Shown here piece after piece: positions 7,906 to 16,120 of a DNA stretch of 35,373 nt. A model generated the notes under the pieces. It did no database searches, was not told the DNA's origin, and was given only the letters and a program-made list of their open reading frames with translations. A program made the translations under genes and the position numbers. Position 1 is the first letter of the stretch. The number at the start of each line of letters is the position of its first letter. The stretch lies in NCBI GenBank assembly GCA_020435415.1, contig JAGQZQ010000028.1:1-35373 (forward strand), given 5' to 3'. This stretch comes from Flavobacteriales bacterium. GTDB lineage: Bacteria > Bacteroidota > Bacteroidia > JACJYZ01.

Positions 7906-8050
7906 ACTCTGTGAAACTCTGTGCATTCTCTGCGATACTCTGTGCTAAAAAAGGAAACCGAACACATATAACACAAAGGGCACAGAGCAACCTTTAAAGA
8001 AACACCTCCGTGTAACTCCGTGCATTCTCCGTGAAACTCTGTGTTAAAAA
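7906..8050. repeat. CTCTGTG-type degenerate repeat, two 46-bp copies
   Basis: Copies at 7906-7951 and 8005-8050 match at 38 of 46 positions, in the same orientation, each ending in TGTG-(C/T)-TAAAAA. Each copy is itself built of four variants of CTCTGTGnAA. A short inverted piece (CACAGAG at 7981-7987) lies between them. The block lies directly upstream of the aminotransferase start and overlaps the non-genuine N-terminal extension of that frame. Confidence 0.8.
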
Positions 8051-8156
8051 CATACCTGGCACAGCGTGTTTATAGAAGTCACAAAGTTTACAGCGGTTTG
8101 TGAGAATACCGAAATATTCCCGGGTAGGTCAGATCGTTAAGATATTTTGCCAATAC

Positions 8157-9104
8157 TCAATTCACTACTGCATGAGCCAGGCTTTCCCTCCAAACCAGTA
8201 CCACAACACCGGTGATGGCCAATATGGCACCCGCAATGGATGGCAGGGTGATCTTTTCTTTATAGTAAAGAACGGCGATGGGTAACACCATGATAGGCAA
8301 TAAGGAAAAAATGGTTTGCGCAACGGATACCTTCAGAAGGGTGATGGCATAGATGCTCAGTGAAACAACGATCACAGGACCCAATACTGCTCCCGTGATA
8401 CTATATAATATAGCCGTCCGGTTCCCGCTTAACAATGGCCGGGTGACCCTTCGAAGTCTCCCGGAAAGTATTGTGATCGTGTAAATGGCAATGGTGCCGG
8501 TGACCATACGGATCCATGTGGCATGAAGAACGTGAAGCCCCGGCGTGGTTTGGGTCAATCCCTTCTTGGCAAGAACCAGTCCGGTGCCCTGACAGACAGC
8601 ACCTGCAAGTGCGTAAACAACGCCTTTTCCGAAAGAACCGTGTTCTTCGGTAAAACCTTCTTCACGCTTCGGCTTGTTGAATATGAGCAACAGAATGCCT
8701 GAAATGGTGACCAGCATGCCGACAATGCCAAACACGTTCAGGGTTTCCCCAAGAAGCCAATACCCTCCTGCCAGCGCTGCAATAGGCGCAACAGTGGTAA
8801 ATGCACTTGACAATCGTGCGCCGAGAATGGCAAAGCTGGTGAAGTTAAAATGATCACCCAGGGCCAGGCCGATGATGCCGGATAAGCCCAGCCATATAAA
8901 GTGGGATGGCAATGGAGTGGTGAACAGTTTAATGGGAGAGATACCCATCGCAACGGAGGCCATGATGGTTAGCAGCAATGTGGCGATAACCAGTCGGAAA
9001 TGATTAAGTACGTTGGCTCCTATACGGCGCGCTCCCTCAGTGAATGAGAAGATGCTCAAAGACCAGCACATGGTGGTTCCCACGGCGATCAGGATACCTG
9101 TCAT
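8157..9104 (-). CDS. EamA/DMT-family membrane transporter
   Basis: A 315-residue hydrophobic protein with about ten predicted membrane segments arranged as two repeats of five, the pattern of the drug/metabolite transporter (EamA) superfamily. The segment GLSGIIGLALGDHFNF ends the third helix region, and a charged loop NKPKREEGFTEEHG near the middle separates the two halves. The C-terminal half contains the EamA-typical YKEKITLPSIAGAILAITGVVVL. Such proteins export or import small metabolites, often amino acids or nucleosides; the substrate cannot be told. It stands alone, with a CTCTGTG repeat region downstream. Confidence 0.88.
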   Translation of the reverse strand: MTGILIAVGTTMCWSLSIFSFTEGARRIGANVLNHFRLVIATLLLTIMASVAMGISPIKLFTTPLPSHFIWLGLSGIIGLALGDHFNFTSFAILGARLSSAFTTVAPIAALAGGYWLLGETLNVFGIVGMLVTISGILLLIFNKPKREEGFTEEHGSFGKGVVYALAGAVCQGTGLVLAKKGLTQTTPGLHVLHATWIRMVTGTIAIYTITILSGRLRRVTRPLLSGNRTAILYSITGAVLGPVIVVSLSIYAITLLKVSVAQTIFSLLPIMVLPIAVLYYKEKITLPSIAGAILAITGVVVLVWRESLAHAVVN

Positions 9105-9190
9105 ACGGCAAAAGTGCTAACCATTTTGTTAAGGGAGAAGCACGAAGGTATGAAATAGGTGACTTGTTATGTTGGGGGTGAATAATTTTC

Positions 9191-9877
9191 TCACACCTGG
9201 TAAGACCGTGAACCGAAGATCATGCTTCCCACCCGAACCATGGTGCTGCCTTCTTCCAGGGCAATCTGATAATCTCCGGACATGCCCATGGATATTTCCT
9301 TGAAGCTTAGTTGATCGGCGAAGTACTTTTCACGCAAAGAGTCGAAGATTCCCTTCAGGTTCCGGAATTCACTTCTTACTTTGTCCTGGTTGTCAGTAAA
9401 CGTGGCCATTCCCATCACGCCATGAATGGCGATGTGGTTCATGGCTTTGTATTCTTCGCTTTCCAGTAGTTGTCTCGCTTCATCTATATTCAGGCCGAAC
9501 TTACTTTCCTCTGTGGCAATATGAAATTGGAGCAGGCAGGGAATCACCCGGTTGTTTTTGGCGGCCTGTTTGTTGATCTCTGCCAGCAGCTTGAGACTGT
9601 CTACCGCATGGATCATGGCTACGAAAGGCGCAATGTACTTCACCTTGTTGGTTTGCAGGTGGCCGATAAGGTGCCATTGTATATCCGGGGGCAGGACCGG
9701 TTGTTTGGTTTGAAGCTCCTGTACCTTGTTCTCTCCGAATATCCGCTGACCGGCGTCATAGGCTTCGCGGATCACTTCCGGGGGGTGGGTTTTGGATACG
9801 GCGATCAATGAGGCTCCGAAGGGCTTCAGTTCATTGTTGATCGTCGTCAACTGAGTAGCAATATGATCCTGGGTCAT
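9191..9877 (-). CDS. yggS: YggS/PROSC-type PLP homeostasis protein
   Basis: A 228-residue TIM-barrel protein of the YggS/YlmE/PLPBP family, which binds pyridoxal phosphate and buffers free PLP and amino-acid/keto-acid pools. The PLP lysine is Lys29 in LIAVSKTHP; FGENKVQE, WHLIGHLQTNK, IHGVMGMAT and SMGMSGDYQIAL are all conserved. The ATG at 9877 gives the usual N-terminus. It comes directly after the T-tract of an intrinsic terminator (9878-9907). A TTG at 9919 would extend the frame through that hairpin, adding APPEPAGLFF-type residues, and is rejected as the main start. It is the last gene of the serC-serA-DUF1015 series. Confidence 0.93.
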   Translation of the reverse strand: MTQDHIATQLTTINNELKPFGASLIAVSKTHPPEVIREAYDAGQRIFGENKVQELQTKQPVLPPDIQWHLIGHLQTNKVKYIAPFVAMIHAVDSLKLLAEINKQAAKNNRVIPCLLQFHIATEESKFGLNIDEARQLLESEEYKAMNHIAIHGVMGMATFTDNQDKVRSEFRNLKGIFDSLREKYFADQLSFKEISMGMSGDYQIALEEGSTMVRVGSMIFGSRSYQV

Positions 9878-9907
9878 AAAAAAAAGCCCCGCCGGTTCTG
9901 GCGGGGC
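9878..9907 (-). terminator. Strong intrinsic terminator abutting the yggS start
   Basis: On the minus strand: GCCCCGCC, loop AGAACC, GGCGGGGC, then eight T residues and immediately the ATG of yggS. The stem is a perfect 8 bp of mostly G-C pairs. It should end transcripts coming from the DUF1015 gene 9 bp upstream. Confidence 0.9.
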
Positions 9908-9915
9908 GGTATTAA

Positions 9916-11160
9916 TCAATTCAATCCGTGGACTACAAGTCCGCTTCTGAGTTTAGGTTCAAACCATGTCGTTTTAGGAGGCATGATGTTACCGGTATCG
10001 GAAATCTTGATCAGCTGATCAAGGGTCACGGGGTAGAGGGCAAAGGCGACAGTCATTTCACCGCTGTTCACTCTCTTTTCCAGTTCACCAAGGCCGCGGA
10101 TTCCGCCAACGAAATCAATTCGTTTATCCGTACGAAGGTTTACAATATTCAGGATCGGTTCCAGTACCTGTTGCGAAAGCACAGTCACGTCAAGCACACC
10201 GATCGGGTCATTGTCATCGTACGTTCCGGCTTTGGCTGTCAGGGAATACCATTTTCCATCAAGGTACATACCGAAGTTATGCAGGCCGGTCGGACGGTGT
10301 TGACCGGAAGCTTCACTAACTTCAAATCCCTCGGAAAGCTTTTGAAGAAAATCTTCTTTAGACAATCCGTTCAAATCCTTTACTACACGGTTGTAGTCGA
10401 AGATCTTCAATTGGTTGTCGGGGAAATTCACGGACAGGAAATAATTAAATTCTTCCGAGCCGCTGAAGCCGCCGTTTTCCTTACGTAGATCCTGACCTAC
10501 AAGGGCTGCTGCCGCGGTTCTGTGGTGACCATCTGCCACATAAACACTAGGGATGCTGTTGAAGGCATCGCTGATCTGTTGGATGGTAGCATCGTCATCC
10601 ACAACCCAAAGTTCGTGGCGGATGTTGTCGTCTGCAGTGAAGTCGTATTCCGCAGGTTTGCTGCTGGTAACCTTGGTCATGACTTCGTCCAGAGAGGCGA
10701 CAGCGGGGTAGGTGAAAAATACCGGCTCTGCATTGATGCCACTGATCCGAACATGTTTCTTGCGATCTTCTTCTTTGTCCGGACGGGTCAGTTCGTGCTT
10801 TTTGATGACATCATTGAAATAGTCATCAACCGCAGAACAACCAACGATACCCGTTTGCTTACGTCCGTCCATGGTTTGTGCATAGATATAGTAGCAGTCT
10901 TTGTTGTCTTGAAAAAAGACGCCATCTTCAATCAGTTTCTTGAAGTTGTCACGGCCTTTTTCATACACTTCCTGGGCATAGTGATCTATACTCTCCGGGA
11001 GATCAACTTCCGGTTTTACCACGTGAAGGAATGAGTAAGGTTTACCCTTTACTTCTTCCCGTGCTTCTTCGGAGTTCAATACATCGTATGGGCGGGATGC
11101 CACTTCAGATACCTTATCCTTTACAGGGCGATATCCTTTAAATGGTTTCAGTACAGCCAT
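9916..11160 (-). CDS. DUF1015-family protein in the serine biosynthesis cluster
   Basis: A 414-residue cytosolic protein of the DUF1015 family. It opens with VLKPFKGYRPVKDKV and has the family hallmark VADGHHRTAAAAL with DGHHR at 210-214; ISGINAEPVFF precedes it. DGxxR motifs also occur in ParB/Srx-like free serine kinases (SerK, SbnI), so a phosphotransfer role on serine or a related small molecule is conceivable; that is inference from the motif and from position only. It lies 49 bp downstream of serA, which follows serC, so it is probably cotranscribed with the phosphorylated serine pathway. A strong terminator follows its stop codon. Family assignment is secure; function unproven. Confidence 0.88.
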   Translation of the reverse strand: MAVLKPFKGYRPVKDKVSEVASRPYDVLNSEEAREEVKGKPYSFLHVVKPEVDLPESIDHYAQEVYEKGRDNFKKLIEDGVFFQDNKDCYYIYAQTMDGRKQTGIVGCSAVDDYFNDVIKKHELTRPDKEEDRKKHVRISGINAEPVFFTYPAVASLDEVMTKVTSSKPAEYDFTADDNIRHELWVVDDDATIQQISDAFNSIPSVYVADGHHRTAAAALVGQDLRKENGGFSGSEEFNYFLSVNFPDNQLKIFDYNRVVKDLNGLSKEDFLQKLSEGFEVSEASGQHRPTGLHNFGMYLDGKWYSLTAKAGTYDDNDPIGVLDVTVLSQQVLEPILNIVNLRTDKRIDFVGGIRGLGELEKRVNSGEMTVAFALYPVTLDQLIKISDTGNIMPPKTTWFEPKLRSGLVVHGLN

Positions 11161-11209
11161 TTTTTTGGTAGATAGGTGTTAGGCTATGAAATCTTAGGTC
11201 CTGTTATGA

Positions 11210-12181
11210 TCAGGAACCTACGGTTTGTTGTTTGTAAGAGGCGATAAGAAAATCAGCCAGTTCCTCACCGATGCGATCCTGTGCTTCCTCTGTAGCCGCA
11301 CCGATATGCGGGGTCAGGGAAATCTTCGGATGGGTAAGCAATTCGGTACGTGGAGTGGGCTCATTTTCAAATACGTCGATACCGGCGTGGGCTACCTTTC
11401 CGCTGTTGAGAGCGTCAACCAATGCCAGTTCGTCGATCATTCCGCCGCGCGCAGTATTTACGAGTACCACACCATCTTTCATCATGGCAAGCTCTTCTTT
11501 TCCGATCAAGGCTTTGTCGCCAATCTTCGGAACGTGCAGACTGATAAAATCAGACTGAGCAAGAAGATCTTTCAATGGAACGGTTTGAATCTCAACGGAA
11601 ACTTCCTTTGTGCCCGCGATTTCCAGGGTTACCGTTGCGCTCTCGATGCCACGGTCAGTAGCGATTACGTTCATGCCGCAACCCAGAGCATATTTGGCGG
11701 TAGCCTGACCGATCCGTCCGAAACCAATGATACCGATGGTTTTTCCGCGAAGCTCGGCGCCTTTGGCATACTTCTTTTTCAGGGCACCGAATTCGGTTGC
11801 ACCTTTCACCGGCATCTGGCGGTTGCTGTCATATACAAAACGAACCATATTGAACAGATGAGCGAAAACCAGTTCGGCAACGGACTGTGAAGAAGCGCCT
11901 GGGGTATTGAAAACGGTACGACCAATGGAACGGGCATATTCTACATCGATGTTGTCCATTCCAACGCCACCGCGACCGATATACTTCAGGTTGGGACATG
12001 CATCGATCAGCTCTTTGCGTGCTGTTGTGGCGCTGCGAACCAGAAGTACTTCATAACCTTCCTTGTTGATCGCTTCGGCCAATTGTGCCTGATCTACCTT
12101 GTCGGTTACCACTGTAAAGCCTGCCGCCTCTAGTTTCTGTTTACCAGCGGGTGAAATTCCGTCATTTGCTAAAATCTTCAT
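11210..12181 (-). CDS. serA: D-3-phosphoglycerate dehydrogenase, short form
   Basis: This enzyme oxidises 3-phosphoglycerate to phosphohydroxypyruvate with NAD, the first step of serine synthesis. At 323 residues it consists of the substrate-binding and NAD-binding domains only and has no C-terminal ACT or ASB domain, so classical allosteric inhibition by serine through ACT is not expected. The dinucleotide motif GFGRIG is at 153-158. Catalytic Arg245 (NTARGG), Glu274 (FENEP) and His292 (PHIGAAT) are all present. serC lies 33 bp upstream and DUF1015 follows. Another 2-hydroxyacid dehydrogenase specificity is possible in principle, but the serC neighbour makes serA the best call. Confidence 0.94.
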   Translation of the reverse strand: MKILANDGISPAGKQKLEAAGFTVVTDKVDQAQLAEAINKEGYEVLLVRSATTARKELIDACPNLKYIGRGGVGMDNIDVEYARSIGRTVFNTPGASSQSVAELVFAHLFNMVRFVYDSNRQMPVKGATEFGALKKKYAKGAELRGKTIGIIGFGRIGQATAKYALGCGMNVIATDRGIESATVTLEIAGTKEVSVEIQTVPLKDLLAQSDFISLHVPKIGDKALIGKEELAMMKDGVVLVNTARGGMIDELALVDALNSGKVAHAGIDVFENEPTPRTELLTHPKISLTPHIGAATEEAQDRIGEELADFLIASYKQQTVGS

Positions 12182-12214
12182 GGATATTGGGATTTGAATA
12201 TGTAATGGTTTGTA

Positions 12215-13315
12215 TTAACCGTTTTTAGTGGCAAGTGCCTGCATGATTTCAACGAGCGCCTTTACGCTGTCTGTGCCCATGGCATTGTACATGGATGCGC
12301 GGTAGCCGCCAACAGAACGGTGTCCTTTCAGGCCACTGATTCCAGCTTCTTTCTGCATGGCATTGAATTCTTCTTCCAGTTCCGGTTTGGTCAGGACGAA
12401 GGTCAGGTTCATCACAGAGCAATCCTCTTTTTTCGCAGTAGGTTGGAACAATGGGTTGCTTTCAAGCTCGGTGTAAAGGATGTTAAACTTCTCCTGGTTG
12501 CGCTTTTGTGCGAATGCAACACCACCGTTATCTTTCAGCCACTGCATGGTGAGCATGGAAACATAGATAGGGAATACAGGAGGTGTATTGAACATGGATT
12601 CCTTTTCAATGTGTGTCTTGTAGTTCAACATGGTTGGGATGTCACGTCCTGCTTTGCCGAGAAGGTCTTCTTTAACGATCACCATGGTGGTTCCGGCTGG
12701 TCCCATGTTCTTTTGAGCACCTGCGTAGATCAGTCCGTATTTGGATACATCTACCGGGCGGCTGAAAATATCGGAAGACATGTCTGCAACCACAGTGATA
12801 GGTGCGTCAATGTCCTTTTTGTATTGGGTTCCGAAGATGGTGTTGTTGGTGGTGATGTGCAGGTATGCAGCATCTGTAGGGATCGTGTAATCCTTCGGAA
12901 TATAGTTGTAGTTCTGATCCTCGGATGAGGCAATGATATCGACCTGACCGTATAGTTTGGCTTCTTTTGCAGCTTTGCGGGCCCACTCTCCTGTGTTGAT
13001 GTACGCTGCCTTGCCATTAACCGGCAGGAGGTTGCATGGTACCATGGTGAATTGTGTGCTGGCGCCACCTTGCAGGAACAAAACCTGATAACCTTCAGGA
13101 ACCTGGAGCAGATCCTTTACCAGGGCTATGGCCTTGTCCATTACCGCAATAAACTCTTTGCTTCGGTGTGACATTTCCATCAGAGACAGGCCTGAACCTT
13201 CGTAGTTCAGAACAGCCTGAGCGGCTTGTTTAAATACCTCCTGTGGCAAAATGCCCGGGCCGGCACTGAAATTATGGATTTTCTTCACGTCAGTTGGGTT
13301 GAGAACCTGGCTCAT
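12215..13315 (-). CDS. serC: Phosphoserine aminotransferase
   Basis: A 366-residue PLP enzyme that transaminates phosphohydroxypyruvate with glutamate; the same enzyme acts in vitamin B6 synthesis in some bacteria. The N-terminus [14 protein letters not shown] is diagnostic of SerC. The PLP lysine is Lys202 in [20 protein letters not shown] binds the cofactor phosphate, and [15 protein letters not shown] is the expected C-terminal substrate-binding region. It is the first gene of the serC-serA-DUF1015 run. No TAnnTTTG element is seen in the 120 bp upstream, so its promoter is unresolved. Nothing in the protein is unusual. Confidence 0.96.
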   Translation of the reverse strand: MSQVLNPTDVKKIHNFSAGPGILPQEVFKQAAQAVLNYEGSGLSLMEMSHRSKEFIAVMDKAIALVKDLLQVPEGYQVLFLQGGASTQFTMVPCNLLPVNGKAAYINTGEWARKAAKEAKLYGQVDIIASSEDQNYNYIPKDYTIPTDAAYLHITTNNTIFGTQYKKDIDAPITVVADMSSDIFSRPVDVSKYGLIYAGAQKNMGPAGTTMVIVKEDLLGKAGRDIPTMLNYKTHIEKESMFNTPPVFPIYVSMLTMQWLKDNGGVAFAQKRNQEKFNILYTELESNPLFQPTAKKEDCSVMNLTFVLTKPELEEEFNAMQKEAGISGLKGHRSVGGYRASMYNAMGTDSVKALVEIMQALATKNG

Positions 13316-13435
13316 GATACAATGTTCATTAGGGTTAGTATACCTTGATTTTAAAGGGTTTGCAAGTTAAGAATAATGTTATGAATTCGCTACTAACGGA
13401 CGTTACGAAATCTGCTTAATTTTAGAAGTGAGAAC

Positions 13436-14392
13436 CTATTCCTCTTTCTTCTTGAACAAACCTTTTTGCACGCCTTGTTCCAGTTGTTGTCGTTCTTCCT
13501 GGCTGGGGGCCTGCTCGGAGATGGTGTTGTTGGAAGGGTTGGTAATGTTCACGTTAGGGATGTAGATCCACTTGCCTTCCTTCAGTTCCAGGGCGTCATA
13601 GGTGAGGTCGGGACCATAGTAAATGAACTGACCTTCAAGTTGAGGTTTCGAAGGGGCAAGGTGGTCCATGATGATCCGATGCGGCTCCGGGTAATACCGG
13701 ATGGACATAATCGCCTGTGAGGAGTATTCATAAATAAGCCGGTAGGGTCGTGCCTTGGGAATCATGAAGATAGGTGCGCCAAAGCGAAGCTTTCCTTTAT
13801 CAAAGTAAATGACATCAATTACCTTCTTGGTGGTCTGAGGATTATTGCCGTCCCATCCGATCAGGGTATAATAAGTGCTCCTTTTTTTCTGTTCGGGAAT
13901 GATGGAATAGTATAAGGCTCCGTACCAGTTATCCGCTCCCAGTAACTTGCTCTCCGGATCTGATATTTCCGCAGACCCGTCGGTTAAAGAAAATAGCATG
14001 GAAGATTTTTTCTTTTTATCGTAAGTCTGAACCATCCCGAAGTACCTGAAAGTTCCATCGTCCAACGGCATGTTCCAGTTAAAAATCCGAAATGTGCGAT
14101 CCGGTGCTGTCAAACGTGCAATGGATGATAACGAATCGAAGGGGTAAAGAAATGATTTATCCCTTTCGAGTGTGGTTTGAAGCAGGGTGCTGAATTGCAG
14201 ACAAGCTTCCGATCGTTCCGGATCCTTTTTTCCGTAAAGAATGTGATAGGCCAGTACCCGGAGAGAATCTTCTCTGGCTGCAAATGCTGCCTTTTCTTCG
14301 GAAGTTAGTTTTTGTCGACCGGAAGCATCCTGCATCAGGAAAAGACACAGGCATGCCAGTACATAGGGGAAAGAGCGTAACATCACCTTCAT
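13436..14392 (-). CDS. Secreted protein of unknown function
   Basis: A 318-residue protein that I do not recognise. It has a clear signal peptide (hydrophobic core FPYVLACLCLFLM, cleavage probably near DASG). The mature part is mixed alpha/beta, with YYTLIGWDGNNPQTTKKVIDV and YGALYYSIIPEQKK in the middle and a charged tail ending in KKKEE. No catalytic motif, no haem or metal-binding cluster and no membrane segment beyond the signal are seen. Similar-looking secreted proteins of about 300 residues are common in Bacteroidota. It lies between serC and the ferredoxin on the same strand, but a terminator at 14425-14463 separates it from the ferredoxin. Confidence 0.8.
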   Translation of the reverse strand: MKVMLRSFPYVLACLCLFLMQDASGRQKLTSEEKAAFAAREDSLRVLAYHILYGKKDPERSEACLQFSTLLQTTLERDKSFLYPFDSLSSIARLTAPDRTFRIFNWNMPLDDGTFRYFGMVQTYDKKKKSSMLFSLTDGSAEISDPESKLLGADNWYGALYYSIIPEQKKRSTYYTLIGWDGNNPQTTKKVIDVIYFDKGKLRFGAPIFMIPKARPYRLIYEYSSQAIMSIRYYPEPHRIIMDHLAPSKPQLEGQFIYYGPDLTYDALELKEGKWIYIPNVNITNPSNNTISEQAPSQEERQQLEQGVQKGLFKKKEE

Positions 14393-14424
14393 AAACTACT
14401 AACGGTTATTGCGCTTCCAGATTA

Positions 14425-14463
14425 TAAAAAAGCACCGCATGACGATTATGGTCAGCGGTGCTT
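14425..14463 (-). terminator. Intrinsic terminator downstream of the ferredoxin gene
   Basis: Inverted arms AGCACCGC (14431-14438) and GCGGTGCT (14455-14462), with an inner TGAC/GTCA pair separated by one bulged base. On the minus strand the stem is followed by a short T-run (14426-14431). It ends the ferredoxin transcript before the secreted-protein gene. Confidence 0.8.
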
Positions 14464-14485
14464 AAAGATAAGCATATGGTTGATG

Positions 14486-14833
14486 CTATAAATGAAGCTT
14501 GGCTTTCTTTTCTAAAAGTTGTTCTTCAGATTCCCGATGGTCTGGGTCATCCACGCAACAATCTACCGGGCAAACAGCAGCACATTGTGGTTCGTCATGA
14601 AAACCTTTACACTCGGTACATTTATCCGTGACGATATAATAGTAATCGTTGGCTACCGGTTGCTGAGCGGTTTCGGCATCTACAGAGGCCCCGCTCATGG
14701 TAGTGATGGATCCTTTAACCGAGGTTCCGTCAGAAAAACGCCATTCAGCTCCGCCTTCATAAATAGCATTATTGGGGCACTCCGGCTCGCAAGCGCCGCA
14801 GTTGATGCATTCGTCTGTAATCATTATGGCCAT
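14486..14833 (-). CDS. 2[4Fe-4S] ferredoxin, Alvin type
   Basis: A 115-residue electron carrier. Cluster I ligands are Cys9, Cys12, Cys15 and Cys19 (CxxCxxCxxxCP). Cluster II ligands are Cys72, Cys75, Cys84 and Cys88, with an eight-residue insertion between the second and third cysteines as in Allochromatium-type low-potential ferredoxins. Between the clusters is an insertion of about 45 residues (roughly 27-66) that is longer than in the classic protein. Two further cysteines (92, 93) follow. It diverges from a LuxC-type acyl-CoA reductase gene, with about 104 bp between starts; electron supply to that or another reductase is possible but unproven. Confidence 0.93.
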   Translation of the reverse strand: MAIMITDECINCGACEPECPNNAIYEGGAEWRFSDGTSVKGSITTMSGASVDAETAQQPVANDYYYIVTDKCTECKGFHDEPQCAAVCPVDCCVDDPDHRESEEQLLEKKAKLHL

Positions 14834-14905
14834 GAGATCGTCCTTTGTTTAGTTTCGGGGTAAAATTAATAATTAATTCGTTAAAGGAGGAGGTGGGTTA
14901 ACCTT

Positions 14906-14933
14906 TTGGTGTTCCGGGATACTGTTACCTTTG
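14906..14933 (+). promoter_or_regulatory. Bacteroidota promoter placing the start of luxC-like mRNA at the ATG
   Basis: TTG at 14906-14908 and TACCTTTG at 14926-14933, separated by 17 bp, match the TTG/TAnnTTTG consensus. The predicted transcript start, about 4-6 bases after the -7 box, coincides with the ATG at 14938, so the mRNA would be leaderless or nearly so. Confidence 0.7.
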
Positions 14934-14937
14934 CGGA

Positions 14938-15984
14938 ATGGAAAGCACAATAAATCAAAGGGTTTCTGCAATGGCCGCCCTGGGAGATGATCTCAGGTCA
15001 CTGTCGTCGGGCGAGGGTCAGTTTTATCATTCATTTATGGAGGCTGTTGCAAGCGCAGAAGTTCGGAACCGATGGTTCACACCGCAACATTCCCTGAATG
15101 CTGCCATGGCTTTGGGGGAGATGTTGAATAAACAGGACCTGGATATCTGGATTTCCAGGTATAAGGAGAAAGATGCCGGAATCAGTTCGAAAAATGTCGG
15201 ATTGGTATTGCCAGGGAATGTCCCAATGGTTGGGTTTCATGATTTGATGTGTGTGCTCATGGCAGGACATGTTGCTCAGGTGAAATACGCATCCGACGAT
15301 GCAGTGCTTCTGCCGTTCCTGATAAATAGGCTTGAAGAGCACAATGCCGGGATAGGTGAGCAGGTGTCTGCAGCAAACGCATTGCTCAAAGGGTACGAAG
15401 CGGTGATTGCCACTGGAAGCAATAACAGTGCACGGTATTTCAAACAATATTTTGGTAAAGTTCCTCACATCATAAGAAAGAACAGAAACGCTGTGGCTGT
15501 ATTAAATGGTGATGAATCCAGGGAGGGTTTGTCAAAGCTTGCAGCCGATTGTATGGCGTATTTCGGAATGGGCTGTCGCAGTGTAAGTAAGCTTTATGTT
15601 CCGGAAGGCTACCTGTTTGATCCATTGTTGCACGCGTTGTCGGAGTTTGATTCCATGACACAACATGACAAGTATAGAAACAACTATGATTATAACAAGG
15701 CTTTGTTACTACTGAATAAGCAGGTCCATTTTGACAATGGTGTGGTTATGTTGACCGAGAATCCATCCATTGCCTCTCCTGTTTCGGTGATTCATTTTGA
15801 ATACTACCGGAACGTTTCAGATCTGGAAGAGTTGGTGTTAAATCAGGCGGAACAACTTCAGTGCATCGTCTCCGAAGCAGATATATTTGAAGGAAGTGTT
15901 CCTTTCGGACGTGCCCAACATCCGGCACTATGGGATTATGCAGATGGGGTGGATACGATGGCCTTTCTTCATTCCCTGTCCTGA
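14938..15984 (+). CDS. LuxC-type acyl-CoA reductase family protein
   Basis: A 348-residue member of the LuxC/acyl-CoA reductase family (aldehyde-dehydrogenase fold, NADPH-dependent reduction of an acyl thioester). The GNVPM segment (94-98) lies in the nucleotide-binding half, and the probable acyl-accepting cysteine is Cys213 in YFGMGCRSVSKLYVPEGY. There are no luxD or luxE neighbours and no luciferase genes, so bioluminescence is not implied; Bacteroidota commonly carry such lone genes of unknown role. It diverges from a 2[4Fe-4S] ferredoxin. Its stop codon directly abuts the stop of a small convergent gene. Family confident, substrate unknown. Confidence 0.88.
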   Translation: MESTINQRVSAMAALGDDLRSLSSGEGQFYHSFMEAVASAEVRNRWFTPQHSLNAAMALGEMLNKQDLDIWISRYKEKDAGISSKNVGLVLPGNVPMVGFHDLMCVLMAGHVAQVKYASDDAVLLPFLINRLEEHNAGIGEQVSAANALLKGYEAVIATGSNNSARYFKQYFGKVPHIIRKNRNAVAVLNGDESREGLSKLAADCMAYFGMGCRSVSKLYVPEGYLFDPLLHALSEFDSMTQHDKYRNNYDYNKALLLLNKQVHFDNGVVMLTENPSIASPVSVIHFEYYRNVSDLEELVLNQAEQLQCIVSEADIFEGSVPFGRAQHPALWDYADGVDTMAFLHSLS

Positions 15985-16116
15985 TCAGTTGTCACGTTTT
16001 TCAAAATCCTCCCGTGACTTGATGTCCAACCTTCGAAAGATCAGAAAAACGATGAGGATCAGGCAAACAACTCCAAAGCCTAGTTCAATAAACGGGATAT
16101 AACCGAGCCAGCTCAT
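15985..16116 (-). CDS. 43-residue single-pass membrane protein
   Basis: This small gene has ATG at 16114-16116 and TGA at 15985-15987. The product begins MSWLGYIPFIELGFG, continues with the hydrophobic VVCLILIVFLIF, then has a charged tail RRLDIKSREDFEKRDN. That gives one membrane helix at about residues 6-27 with a positive-inside signal (RR) after it, so the tail should face the cytosol. It starts 4 bp after the YbjQ stop codon, which indicates one transcript, and its last base abuts the convergent LuxC-like gene with no gap. I know no function for it. Alternative: chance frame, made unlikely by operon spacing, the clean TM-plus-charged-tail layout and the lack of other coding in this gap. 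Confidence 0.7.
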   Translation of the reverse strand: MSWLGYIPFIELGFGVVCLILIVFLIFRRLDIKSREDFEKRDN

Positions 16117-16120
16117 CAGG

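Noticed and set aside
7899-7976. N-terminal extension of the class V aminotransferase
   Set aside because: It is encoded by a CTCTGTG intergenic repeat and has no counterpart in the family.
10522-11034. 170-residue plus-strand frame opposite the DUF1015 gene
   Set aside because: It is antisense to a conserved gene and has no start signal, promoter or known motif.
13337-13365. E. coli-like promoter upstream of serC (minus strand TTGCAA, 17 bp, TATACT)
   Set aside because: The sigma factor in this window is of the Bacteroidota type that reads TAnnTTTG. A single sigma-70-like match in A/T-rich sequence is probably chance.
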